This document shows, in pieces, positions 1 to 7,613 of a stretch of DNA of 54,437 nucleotides. Position 1 is the first letter of the stretch, and each line of letters opens with the position of its first letter. The DNA is taken from NCBI GenBank assembly GCA_013141455.1, contig JABFQW010000113.1, forward strand, positions 1 to 54,437, written 5' to 3'. Below the pieces are notes generated by a model, which was not told where the DNA came from, did no database searches, and was given only the letters and a program-made list of their open reading frames with translations. The stretch comes from Bacteroidales bacterium. Lineage in GTDB: Bacteria; Bacteroidota; Bacteroidia; Bacteroidales; F082. The translations under genes were made by a program, and so were the position numbers.

Positions 1-919
1 GATATACACCATTATCAACAACCGGAAGCTGTGTGATATTGTACTTTCGCATGATGCCGAGTGCATCTATTACAAGGCTCTGTCCATCAATCGATTTTGG
101 ATTGACAGTCATAATATCAACCGCCTTGATCTGATCGAGCACCGGATTTTTTAATAGCATACGCCTCAGGTCGCCATCGGTAATCAACCCGACAAACAAC
201 TCACCGTCCATGACTGCAGTGGCACCGAGTCGCCTGGCCGATATTTCGATAATCACCTTCGTTAAATCATCATTTACCTGAACTACAGGCCGTTCGTTGC
301 GTTTGTAAAGATCATCCACACGCAGATACAATTGTTTCCCAAGTGCACCACCGGGATGTATTTTTGCGAAATCGGCCGCAGTAAAACCACGGTATTCAAG
401 CAAACTAACTGCCAAAGCATCTCCCATAACCAATTGAACGGTGGTACTCGTAGTCGGTGCGAGATTGTTCGGACAGGCTTCTTTATCGATACTTGTATCC
501 AACACAAAATCGGCCTGTGAAGCAAGATACGATTCGGTGTTACCCACCATGGCAATTAAAATATTTCCACGCACTTTTATCAATGGAACAAGCATTTTAA
601 TCTCAGCAGTTTCACCGCTTTTCGATAATAACATGAGTACATCTTCGTCCTTAATGATACCCAAATCACCATGAATTGCATCGGCAGCATGCATAAAAAC
701 CGCTGTTGTTCCGGTAGAATTAAATGTGGCCACAATTTTTTGGGCGATGATCGCACTCTTGCCAATTCCCGAAACTATGACGTTTCCCTTAATTTTTCCT
801 AAAAGTTCAACAACTTTAACAAAATTGTTATTGATCGATTTTTTAAGTTCAGTAAGGGCTAACGCCTCTATCTCAATTACTTGCGAACCTATCTCTATTA
901 TCTCTACCTTTGTTTTCAA
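1..919 (-). CDS. kdsD: KdsD/KpsF-GutQ family D-arabinose-5-phosphate isomerase (3' end cut by window edge)
   Basis: This is a sugar-phosphate isomerase that converts ribulose-5-phosphate to arabinose-5-phosphate for Kdo and lipopolysaccharide synthesis in the cytoplasm. The reading frame is open from the left edge to about 919 on the minus strand. It shows an N-terminal SIS domain with GIGKSAIIAQK and LLSKSGET, then HPGGALGKQL, which is typical of the family, and a CBS pair starting near VVQVNDDLTKVI. The C-terminal end of the second CBS domain is outside the window. About 306 residues are visible, close to the usual 320. No ATG lies upstream in frame: an in-frame TGA sits at 925-923, and the only upstream candidate is TTG at 919-917, giving MKTKVEIIEIG, which matches the normal N-terminus. 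The gene diverges from recQ. Family is confident; the start codon is less so because a 12-A run lies directly upstream. Confidence 0.88.
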   Translation of the reverse strand, partial: MKTKVEIIEIGSQVIEIEALALTELKKSINNNFVKVVELLGKIKGNVIVSGIGKSAIIAQKIVATFNSTGTTAVFMHAADAIHGDLGIIKDEDVLMLLSKSGETAEIKMLVPLIKVRGNILIAMVGNTESYLASQADFVLDTSIDKEACPNNLAPTTSTTVQLVMGDALAVSLLEYRGFTAADFAKIHPGGALGKQLYLRVDDLYKRNERPVVQVNDDLTKVIIEISARRLGATAVMDGELFVGLITDGDLRRMLLKNPVLDQIKAVDIMTVNPKSIDGQSLVIDALGIMRKYNITQLPVVDNGVY

Positions 920-964
920 ATTTCAAAAAAAAAAAATTGTTGTGTAAAAAAAAAAAAATTGTAT

Positions 965-972
965 TATATTTG
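965..972 (+). promoter_or_regulatory. Bacteroidetes -7 box for recQ
   Basis: TATATTTG matches the Bacteroidetes sigma-ABfr -7 consensus TAnnTTTG. It lies about 98 bases before the recQ ATG, between two poly-A tracts (925-936 and 946-958) and the gene. A convincing -33 TTG at the usual spacing is not present, so the call rests on the -7 box and its position. Confidence 0.45.
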
Positions 973-1069
973 TAAAAGAAGTAATAATTCGGAAAGGATT
1001 AGCATTTATAACCCGAAAACAATTATTACCTGATGCAAATATATATTAAAATATCTCCAAGGGGGTTAA

Positions 1070-3274
1070 ATGGTCAAAAAGGACGAAAAGGGTCTGCATG
1101 AATTACTGAAGAAAATCTTTGGTTTCGATCAGTTCAAAGGTAATCAGGAAGCTATTATCAATAGTGTGCTTGATGGGCATGACACATTTGTGGTTATGCC
1201 GACAGGGGGTGGAAAATCGTTATGTTATCAGCTACCCGCGTTAATGAAGGATGGTTGCGCCATCATAGTTTCTCCTTTGATTGCATTGATGAAAAATCAG
1301 GTGGATGCGATAAGGAATTTTGGCACTGAAGTTGGGATCGCACATGTGATGAACTCTTCACTTTCGAAAGCAGAGATAACACAGGTAAGGCAGGATCTTA
1401 TCTCAGGAAAAACGAAATTATTGTATGTTGCACCCGAATCACTTACAAAAGATGAGAATGTTGATTTTTTAAAATCACTTCCAATATCGTTGTTTGCTAT
1501 TGACGAGGCACATTGCATATCAGAATGGGGTCACGATTTCAGACCCGAATACCGGAGGTTGCGACCAATTATCAATGCGATCGATAAAAAAGTGCCGATT
1601 ATTGCGCTTACAGCAACAGCCACAGTAAAGGTGCAACAGGATATTCTGAAGAATCTCGAGATTCAGGACGCGGTGATCTACACCTCCTCCTTCGACAGGA
1701 CGAATCTTTATTATGAAGTACGGCCAAAATCGAAAGATGTTATCAAGGATATCATCAAATATATTAAGAATAACCCGGGCAAATCGGGTATCGTTTACTG
1801 TCTGAGCCGTAAAAAGGTGGAAGAAATTGCAGAGACGCTTGTTGTTAACGGGATTAGGGCATTACCCTACCATGCTGGTTTAGACAGCAGTACACGACGC
1901 CAAAATCAGGATGATTTCCTGATGGAAGAAGTTGAGGTAATCGTTGCTACCATTGCCTTTGGAATGGGGATCGATAAGCCGGATATCAGGTTTGTTATCC
2001 ATCATGATATTCCAAAAAGTCTTGAAGGGTATTATCAGGAAACCGGGCGGGCTGGCCGGGATGATGGTGAAGGAAACTGCATCGCTTTTTACAGTTACGA
2101 AGATATCCAGAAACTTGAGAAGTTTATGAAAGATAAAGGCGTGTCGGAACAGGAAATCGCTAAAGAACTGCTTAATGAAACGGTGACCTATGCCGAATCA
2201 TCCGTCTGCCGTCACAAACTGCTACTGCATTATTTTGGAGAATCATACGATAAAGACAATTGCGGAGCCTGCGACAATTGCCTGAACCCCAAAGTTAAAT
2301 TCGATGGACAGGAAGATATTAAACTTGTTATCGAAGCCGTTATAGCTTTGAAACAACAATACAAATCGAAACACATCAGCGAGTTACTCTCAGGCAAAAA
2401 ATCAGGGGATATAAAATCGGCTAAACACGATACGAGTGAGTTTTTCGGCGCCGGTGAAGATCAGGATGAGAGATACTGGAATGCAGTGATCCGTCAGGCA
2501 CTGATTCATAATCTACTCAACAAAGACATCGAAAACTACGGGATTCTGAAAGTGTCGAAAGAAGGTAAAGATTATCTGAAAAAATCGTATACCATCATGC
2601 TTGCCAAGGATCACGACTACGAAAATCCGGAGGACGACGATTTTGAAGCTGCAAAAAGTACCGGACCCAAAGGGAGCGGTACCGACACTACCTTGTTCAG
2701 CATGTTGAAAGACCTGCGGAAAGCGATTTCGAAAAAAGAAAACCTGCCTCCTTTCGTGATTTTCCAGGATCCTTCATTGGAAGATATGGCTATTCAGTAT
2801 CCCGTTACACAGGAAGAACTTACTCAGATAGTAGGTGTTGGAACCGGAAAAGCCATTAAATATGGCGAGCCATTCCTCCAACTCATCAAACAGTATGTCG
2901 AAGAAAACGAAATTATCCGGCCTAACGACATGGTTGTCAAATCAGTAGTCAATAAATCCGGTTTAAAAGTTTATATCATTCAAAGTATCGACCGTAAACT
3001 TCCGCTCGAAGATATCGCGTTCACCAAAAACCTGAACATCGACGAACTGTTGATCGAAGTTGAAAGTATTGTTTCGAGCGGCACACGTATCGACATCAAT
3101 TATTATATCGACGAATACGTGGATGAATACCATCAGGAAGATATTTACGAATATTTCAGCGAGGCAGAGTCCGATTCCATTGAAGATGCATTGGCTGCGC
3201 TGGGCGAATCGGAATACACCGAAGAAGAAATAAGGTTGATGCGCATAAAATTCATGTCTGAGATTGGGAATTAA
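1070..3274 (+). CDS. recQ: ATP-dependent DNA helicase RecQ
   Basis: This is a superfamily 2 3'-5' DNA helicase for recombination and replication-fork repair. Visible in order are Walker A MPTGGGKS at residues 43-50, the DEAH box at 145-148 followed by the RecQ-specific loop CISEWGHDFRPEYRRL, the motif VI region with ETGRAGRD, and a zinc-binding subdomain CRHKLLLHYFG...CGACDNC. A winged-helix RQC region and an HRDC domain (about residues 540-620, DLRKAISKKENLPPFVIFQD) follow. An acidic C-terminal extension of roughly 100 residues makes it 734 residues, longer than the ~610 of E. coli RecQ but usual for Bacteroidetes. A G-rich ribosome-binding stretch (AAGGGGG) sits just before the ATG. The downstream lipoprotein starts two bases after its stop, so the two are probably co-transcribed. 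Confidence 0.96.
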   Translation: MVKKDEKGLHELLKKIFGFDQFKGNQEAIINSVLDGHDTFVVMPTGGGKSLCYQLPALMKDGCAIIVSPLIALMKNQVDAIRNFGTEVGIAHVMNSSLSKAEITQVRQDLISGKTKLLYVAPESLTKDENVDFLKSLPISLFAIDEAHCISEWGHDFRPEYRRLRPIINAIDKKVPIIALTATATVKVQQDILKNLEIQDAVIYTSSFDRTNLYYEVRPKSKDVIKDIIKYIKNNPGKSGIVYCLSRKKVEEIAETLVVNGIRALPYHAGLDSSTRRQNQDDFLMEEVEVIVATIAFGMGIDKPDIRFVIHHDIPKSLEGYYQETGRAGRDDGEGNCIAFYSYEDIQKLEKFMKDKGVSEQEIAKELLNETVTYAESSVCRHKLLLHYFGESYDKDNCGACDNCLNPKVKFDGQEDIKLVIEAVIALKQQYKSKHISELLSGKKSGDIKSAKHDTSEFFGAGEDQDERYWNAVIRQALIHNLLNKDIENYGILKVSKEGKDYLKKSYTIMLAKDHDYENPEDDDFEAAKSTGPKGSGTDTTLFSMLKDLRKAISKKENLPPFVIFQDPSLEDMAIQYPVTQEELTQIVGVGTGKAIKYGEPFLQLIKQYVEENEIIRPNDMVVKSVVNKSGLKVYIIQSIDRKLPLEDIAFTKNLNIDELLIEVESIVSSGTRIDINYYIDEYVDEYHQEDIYEYFSEAESDSIEDALAALGESEYTEEEIRLMRIKFMSEIGN

Positions 3275-3276
3275 GC

Positions 3277-3651
3277 ATGAAGCATTCCATTATTGCAATA
3301 CTTGCTATCGTACTCCTTTCCATTTCGATGAGCTGTAAGCCGAAAATCGTTTTAAAACTCAGTAAACCTGATCTGTTTTTAACGGAAGATCAGATGGTTA
3401 AACTCTTTACCGATGCACAATTGGTTGAAGGCGCTCTTTCCTTTAAACGAAACAAAGGAACACTTATCAAGGATTTAAAAAATGACTATTACCAGGTCAT
3501 GTTTACAAAGCATGGTATTACCGATAAAATCTTTGAAGAGAACGTGGCCTATTACAACCAGTTTCCCGAACAGATGGAGAAAATTTATGACGAGGTACTT
3601 GCTGATCTGAGCAAGACGCAATCGATGATGGAGGTGAAGACTGAGGAATGA
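3277..3651 (+). CDS. DUF4296-type lipoprotein
   Basis: This is a 124-residue predicted lipoprotein. It has a hydrophobic N-terminus ending in a lipobox (SISMSC, Cys about residue 20) and then a mostly helical, charged domain with LTEDQMVKLFTDAQLVEGAL, which I recognise as the DUF4296 pattern of Bacteroidetes. The family has no established function. It starts two bases after the recQ stop and is likely co-transcribed. Its TGA is immediately followed by the reversed stop codon of the convergent gene, so no intergenic base separates the two. Confidence 0.8.
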   Translation: MKHSIIAILAIVLLSISMSCKPKIVLKLSKPDLFLTEDQMVKLFTDAQLVEGALSFKRNKGTLIKDLKNDYYQVMFTKHGITDKIFEENVAYYNQFPEQMEKIYDEVLADLSKTQSMMEVKTEE

Positions 3652-4047
3652 TTAATGGCTGAAAACTGCCTTCCGGTTTTCCTGTGACCCGCCGATATCA
3701 AGTGAATAATTAAAATCGAGTCGTGAGGCGCTGGTATAGGTTCCGTTTCCGTTAACATACCAGCTTTGTCCAACCTCCTGATAGCTTATCACGATTGAAT
3801 TGCCCACCACCAAGCCCTCTGCGGCATCACCCGAGTCGGCAAAGTTGTTCAAAATGACCATCGAAGAATTGGAAGTGCTCTTCACTATTTTTACTTCATA
3901 GTTAATTTTCAGGGCGTTATCGGATACGTCCCAAGTGCCTAAAAATTTATCTACCGGATCCACATCAGTCGGTAAAACAGTATCTTCGGTACAACCAAAA
4001 AAACTGATTGATAATATTATCACGAATATTTTAACTATCTCTTTCAT
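3652..4047 (-). CDS. Small lipoprotein of unknown function
   Basis: I do not recognise this 131-residue protein. It begins MKEIVKIFVIILSISFFGC, a clear lipoprotein signal with the lipidated Cys at about residue 19. The rest (DKFLGTWDVSDNALKINYEVKIV...) resembles the small beta-barrel or lipocalin-like lipoproteins common in Bacteroidetes. The frame is open upstream to 4071, but that longer start would overlap the upstream gene. The ATG at 4047 has an AAGG sequence 5' of it and gives a normal signal peptide, so I chose it. It follows the T9SS thioredoxin gene by 10 bases on the same strand and is probably in its operon. Confidence 0.7.
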   Translation of the reverse strand: MKEIVKIFVIILSISFFGCTEDTVLPTDVDPVDKFLGTWDVSDNALKINYEVKIVKSTSNSSMVILNNFADSGDAAEGLVVGNSIVISYQEVGQSWYVNGNGTYTSASRLDFNYSLDIGGSQENRKAVFSH

Positions 4048-4057
4048 TGTAATACCT

Positions 4058-4846
4058 TTATTCGACAACAATTTTATTACTTATGACATGATCATTGTTA
4101 ATGGTCTGTTCAAGAAAATATACACCAGCGGGTAAGCGTTTAACATCAACGATCCGTTGGTTTGAACCAACAGAAACAGACAGATTATCCCCCCGAAGAC
4201 AGACTCGTCCCGATAAATCAATAATCCGGTATGAAAACGCTCCTGTCTGTTTAGCCACAAAACGAAGGTTCAATACATCATTTACTGGATTTGGAAAAAG
4301 TGAAACCCGATTGAAATCAAACCCATTTTCACTTTCTCCGACCAATGTCCCGCCGGCATTAACCACGGCATTGGTAATGTTTTCAGCCGTTGGCTCCCAG
4401 ATAAACTGTTCAGTTATTTGATGATCGGGCGTGATAAGAATGACTGTAGGATAAGCCGAAATCTGGTAAGATTCATACACAGCATTACCTCCGCCCTCGA
4501 TACCACTGGCTGAAGGTAAGGTTATATGAAAGATTGAATCGAAAATCCTGACACCCTCATTATCACTATTGTAATTAATGGCCAGGAAGAATACATTTCC
4601 CTGGTTCGAACCAAAATTCTGATAGGCCATTTCAAAATCATAGGCAAATGTCTGACAAGGGCCGCAAGAGGTCGAAAAAAAGTCAATCACTACAATATTG
4701 CCTGCATCGAGCAAGGGGAATAGCCTGATTGTTTCGCTTTCAAGTGTTTTCACATTGAACTCAACGGCCTCGGTCAATGGCGTTTGGGCCAAAAGTCGGT
4801 TGAACGAAATCAACAATAAAACGAAAATGGTAATGATTTTTCTCAT
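4058..4846 (-). CDS. Secreted thioredoxin-fold protein with T9SS sorting domain
   Basis: This 262-residue protein has a signal peptide ending LLAQ, then a TlpA/AhpC-like thioredoxin domain with the redox motif SCGPC (Cys61 and Cys64), and the cis-Pro region ISAYPTVILI. The last ~80 residues form a T9SS type A sorting domain (VSLFPNPVNDVLNL...LPAGVYFLEQ...KIVVE). Exported TlpA proteins normally stay in the periplasm as disulfide reductases. Here the sorting domain predicts secretion or surface attachment. The ATG at 4846 is preferred over the longer frame start at 4870, because a -7 box occupies 4868-4875 and the shorter form gives a standard signal peptide. It lies downstream of deoC and upstream of a small lipoprotein. 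Substrate is unknown. Confidence 0.85.
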   Translation of the reverse strand: MRKIITIFVLLLISFNRLLAQTPLTEAVEFNVKTLESETIRLFPLLDAGNIVVIDFFSTSCGPCQTFAYDFEMAYQNFGSNQGNVFFLAINYNSDNEGVRIFDSIFHITLPSASGIEGGGNAVYESYQISAYPTVILITPDHQITEQFIWEPTAENITNAVVNAGGTLVGESENGFDFNRVSLFPNPVNDVLNLRFVAKQTGAFSYRIIDLSGRVCLRGDNLSVSVGSNQRIVDVKRLPAGVYFLEQTINNDHVISNKIVVE

Positions 4847-4867
4847 AAATAATTCATGAAGACACGA

Positions 4868-4875
4868 CAAAAATA
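4868..4875 (-). promoter_or_regulatory. Bacteroidetes -7 box before the T9SS thioredoxin gene
   Basis: On the minus strand this reads TATTTTTG, a match to TAnnTTTG, about 22 bases upstream of the chosen ATG at 4846. It suggests the thioredoxin-lipoprotein pair has its own promoter besides possible read-through from deoC. No clear -33 box was found. Confidence 0.4.
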
Positions 4876-4886
4876 GGCAAACAACC

Positions 4887-5726
4887 TTAGTCAGCCAATA
4901 AATTTTTCAATTTATCGGCAAGCCGGCTGGCGCCAATACGAAATAATGTGTTGTTTAACCAGTCCTTCCCAACAATCTCCCTGACAAGTTGATAATAAAG
5001 CAAGGCATCAACAGGTTCCGAGATACCTCCGGCGGGCTTCAAACCAATTTTAATATTCGTGGCGTGATAATATTCTTTAATCGTATCGAGCATGATGACA
5101 ACTGCTTCGGGTGTTGCTGCCGGACTGACCTTACCCGTGGAGGTCTTTAAAAAATCGGCTCCTCCCTCTATGGCCAATTCGCAGGCTTTGCGAATCAGTT
5201 GCACCGATTGCAACTCTCCGGTTTCGAGAATTACTTTTAAATGGGCGCTACCACAAGCTTTTTTAACCTGTGAAACTTCCTCGTAGATCGCATCAAAGTC
5301 ACCTTCGAGCATTTTACCCCGTGAGATAACCATATCAATTTCATCGGCGCCCTCGGCAACCGCCCATTTCACTTCTTCAATTTTGAGGTGCAGTGGAAGC
5401 TGCCCCGAAGGAAAAGCACAGGCCACCGTGGCCACTTTAATTTCTGAACCGCTGAGAATGGCTTTGGCCTGACGAACAAAGGGGCTGTAAACACAAACGG
5501 CAGCCACCGTTTTGCCCAACAGTAATTTGCGATAACCCAAGGCCTGATCACACAATCCGTTGATTTTCTTCTTATTATCGGTTCCTTCCAAGGTGGTAAG
5601 ATCGAGACACGAAAATAGTGTTTCAAGGGCAGGTTGACGATTGATTTCATCAACAGGAATGCTTTCGATTGCCTGTATCCGCTTTTGGATCGAACTGCCT
5701 GTTTGGGTATATTCCTCAAATTTCAT
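4887..5726 (-). CDS. deoC: Deoxyribose-phosphate aldolase
   Basis: This is a class I aldolase that cleaves 2-deoxyribose-5-phosphate to acetaldehyde and glyceraldehyde-3-phosphate in deoxynucleoside catabolism. The 279-residue protein carries LDLTTLEGTD, AVCVYSPFV, the ADEIDMVISRGKML strand, and the Schiff-base lysine in FLKTSTGKV (Lys194). The C-terminal phosphate-binding motifs GLKPAGGI and RIGASR are present. E. coli DeoC has 259 residues, so it is full length. The frame extends to a GTG at 5741, but a -7 promoter box overlaps that codon, so the ATG at 5726 is the likely start. No other deo genes are next to it. Confidence 0.95.
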   Translation of the reverse strand: MKFEEYTQTGSSIQKRIQAIESIPVDEINRQPALETLFSCLDLTTLEGTDNKKKINGLCDQALGYRKLLLGKTVAAVCVYSPFVRQAKAILSGSEIKVATVACAFPSGQLPLHLKIEEVKWAVAEGADEIDMVISRGKMLEGDFDAIYEEVSQVKKACGSAHLKVILETGELQSVQLIRKACELAIEGGADFLKTSTGKVSPAATPEAVVIMLDTIKEYYHATNIKIGLKPAGGISEPVDALLYYQLVREIVGKDWLNNTLFRIGASRLADKLKNLLAD

Positions 5727-5740
5727 GTTTGTATTTTTCA

Positions 5741-5748
5741 CAAAGTTA
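5741..5748 (-). promoter_or_regulatory. Bacteroidetes -7 box for deoC
   Basis: On the minus strand this reads TAACTTTG, a perfect TAnnTTTG. It predicts a start about 8 bases before the deoC ATG. The nested palindrome at 5786-5834 lies about 40 bases further upstream, so a protein bound there could also affect deoC. Confidence 0.45.
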
Positions 5749-5785
5749 CATAATCATAAATCATCTCCCCTGACCAATTCCTGAT

Positions 5786-5834
5786 TTTCACTATCCGAAA
5801 TCGGATAGCTACTATCCGATTTCGGATAGTGAAA
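5786..5834. repeat. Nested palindromic element, copy 1 (candidate enhancer site)
   Basis: Two 18-bp palindromes, CTATCCGAAATCGGATAG (5791-5808) and CTATCCGATTTCGGATAG (5812-5829), are separated by CTA. The second is the exact reverse complement of the first, so the block also forms one 23-bp-arm inverted repeat. It lies in the 331-base gap between divergent deoC and the T9SS gene at 6073. A near-identical block occurs at 9031-9077. No T-run follows on either strand, so it is not a simple terminator. Its place about 170 bp upstream of a sigma-54-like promoter fits an enhancer-binding site for a sigma-54 activator dimer pair. A REP-like repeat is the alternative. Confidence 0.75.
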
Positions 5835-5956
5835 GGACAATTTCGGGTGGCAAAACCATCTTTTACATATAATCATTCCAAACGATTATAAAAATCAACA
5901 TCTATATCATTAATTTTTAATGTTTTACGTTCATCACGCAATTTATTCAATTATTT

Positions 5957-5971
5957 TGGCACAATATTGGC
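5957..5971 (+). promoter_or_regulatory. Sigma-54 (-24/-12) promoter candidate, locus 1
   Basis: The sequence TGGCACAATATTGGC carries GG at 5958-5959 and GC at 5970-5971 with exactly ten bases between. This is the invariant spacing of RpoN promoters (consensus TGGCACrnnnnTTGCw). The -24 half TGGCAC is perfect; the -12 half has one mismatch. The predicted start is about 5983, some 90 bases before the gene at 6073. Paired palindromes sit about 170 bp upstream, the normal location of activator sites. Confidence 0.6.
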
Positions 5972-6072
5972 CTGTTATAACCCCAATACGAAATTGACAG
6001 CAGGTTTCCCGGCTTTATTATTAATTTTTAAACACGAGTAACAGATTTGTATTACCTTACAGTTAAATATCG

Positions 6073-7599
6073 ATGACATTCTCGCTTACTAAACAATTTA
6101 AGATGCAAAAGCATAATCGCCATTACATACGTTTAAAATTTCTTCTGTCTGCAATTATTATTGTCTTATTCAACAGACTTTATGCCCAACATCCTGGTTT
6201 CTCGATGAGGTTAGATTTTGGTGGAGATGATGTGCCTTCAATGTTTGTGTTGGATGAAAATGGTGGTTTTGTAGGAATCGTAAATATCGCACCTCCTACA
6301 GACAGTTTTTATGTTCATCAAACTTCAGTCTACAGGATCAGCCAGTTTGGTGATACAACTAGTTTTAGGATTACAAAACAAGATACTTCGTTGATGTTTT
6401 ATCGTTTAACTAAAGTTAGAAGTGAGCCAAGCGGGTATATCCTCATGGGATTAGGGTTTAAATTAGGAGATACACAATATAGCAGGTTTACTATATTTAT
6501 ACGACTTGATAGCGAATTGAATATAATATGGCAGAAGATTTATCGTTTTAATGACCCATATCTTGGATACAGGTATTATGGTTTAGAATTAACAAACAAC
6601 GATTTCCTCTATGCCTGTTCAAATTTAAACAAACTCTATCTATTAAAATTATCATCGCAAGGCGATAGTATTACTTCTAAAATTACCATGAATCCGGAAG
6701 CTGGTGATCTTTGGGGGCTTACGTATAATGCCGATTCAACAAAAGTACTGGCAAATACCGAATTTGCTTATTACAACGGAGGTGACAGTATTAGTTCTGC
6801 CATTGAGATTGATGAGGAAACACTTGACTTCACAGGGCATTGGTTTTACCCCGATTACTTTAGGGGACCCTACCGAGGCATGCCTTACACTGAAAACAGA
6901 ATGCTTGCCGGTGGAAGACTGCAATGGTACCACTATAATGAAGACAGGGTTGACTGGATGATATCGGCTTACATTTTAGATTCGGATCATAACATCATCC
7001 ATCAGGTCCACCGCACAAACCCGGATACCATTTCAAGGGCGGCTGAGATTTATGGTATCGATTATGTTGATCCTTCCATCATTTATCTTGGGGGGACACA
7101 CAACTTACAGGATATGATCGGACATCAACCAAGTTGGATTTATATCACCCGGCTGAACGACACCCTCGGCGTCGTGTATGAAAAGTACATCGGGGGAGAT
7201 GCCTATTATTGGACAAATAATATTACTGCCAGCCCTGATGGTGGTGTATTGATCACAGCCACGGTACATGATATTGGTATCACCTATTTTCAACGCGATG
7301 CCATGATTATCAAACTCGATGCGAATGGCTCCATTACCGGAACTACAGAAAACAAAAGCATCCCTATCAGCGATGCCATCGTCTATCCTAATCCGGGATG
7401 TGATGTTTTACAAGTTAGTTGTGGATTGCCTGGGACTGTATTCAACTTATATGATATGTCAGGTAAAATAGTATTAATTGAAAAATTGAATTCGTTTACC
7501 ACCCAAATCAATACAGCTTTATTAGTAACTGGAGGGTATTTCTGGATAATTACAAAAAATAACAACTTAATTGAAAAAGGAAAATGGATAAAAGAGTAA
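6073..7599 (+). CDS. Secreted protein with T9SS sorting domain, unknown function
   Basis: I do not recognise the core of this 508-residue protein. It has a signal peptide (hydrophobic segment ending FNRLYAQ, about residue 39 from this start). A long beta-rich region with recurring blocks such as RLDSELNIIWQKIYR and IKLDANGSITG follows, of the kind seen in beta-propeller-like secreted proteins of Bacteroidetes. The C-terminal ~75 residues are a T9SS sorting domain (AIVYPNPGCDVLQVSC...GGYFWIITKNNNLIEKG). An internal ATG at 6103 gives a shorter, more ordinary signal peptide and may be the true start. It is the first gene after the sigma-54-like promoter and is probably co-transcribed with the next gene, which begins 14 bases after its stop. 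Confidence 0.78.
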   Translation: MTFSLTKQFKMQKHNRHYIRLKFLLSAIIIVLFNRLYAQHPGFSMRLDFGGDDVPSMFVLDENGGFVGIVNIAPPTDSFYVHQTSVYRISQFGDTTSFRITKQDTSLMFYRLTKVRSEPSGYILMGLGFKLGDTQYSRFTIFIRLDSELNIIWQKIYRFNDPYLGYRYYGLELTNNDFLYACSNLNKLYLLKLSSQGDSITSKITMNPEAGDLWGLTYNADSTKVLANTEFAYYNGGDSISSAIEIDEETLDFTGHWFYPDYFRGPYRGMPYTENRMLAGGRLQWYHYNEDRVDWMISAYILDSDHNIIHQVHRTNPDTISRAAEIYGIDYVDPSIIYLGGTHNLQDMIGHQPSWIYITRLNDTLGVVYEKYIGGDAYYWTNNITASPDGGVLITATVHDIGITYFQRDAMIIKLDANGSITGTTENKSIPISDAIVYPNPGCDVLQVSCGLPGTVFNLYDMSGKIVLIEKLNSFTTQINTALLVTGGYFWIITKNNNLIEKGKWIKE

Positions 7600-7613
7600 A
7601 CTTAAAAATTGTC

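Noticed and set aside
283-765. Open frames on both strands at 283-765
   Set aside because: They are out-of-frame shadows of kdsD, whose minus-strand frame carries clear SIS and CBS motifs across the same bases.
5786-5834. Palindrome copy 1 as an intrinsic terminator
   Set aside because: There is no T-run after the stem on either strand, and the genes on both sides start here instead of ending.
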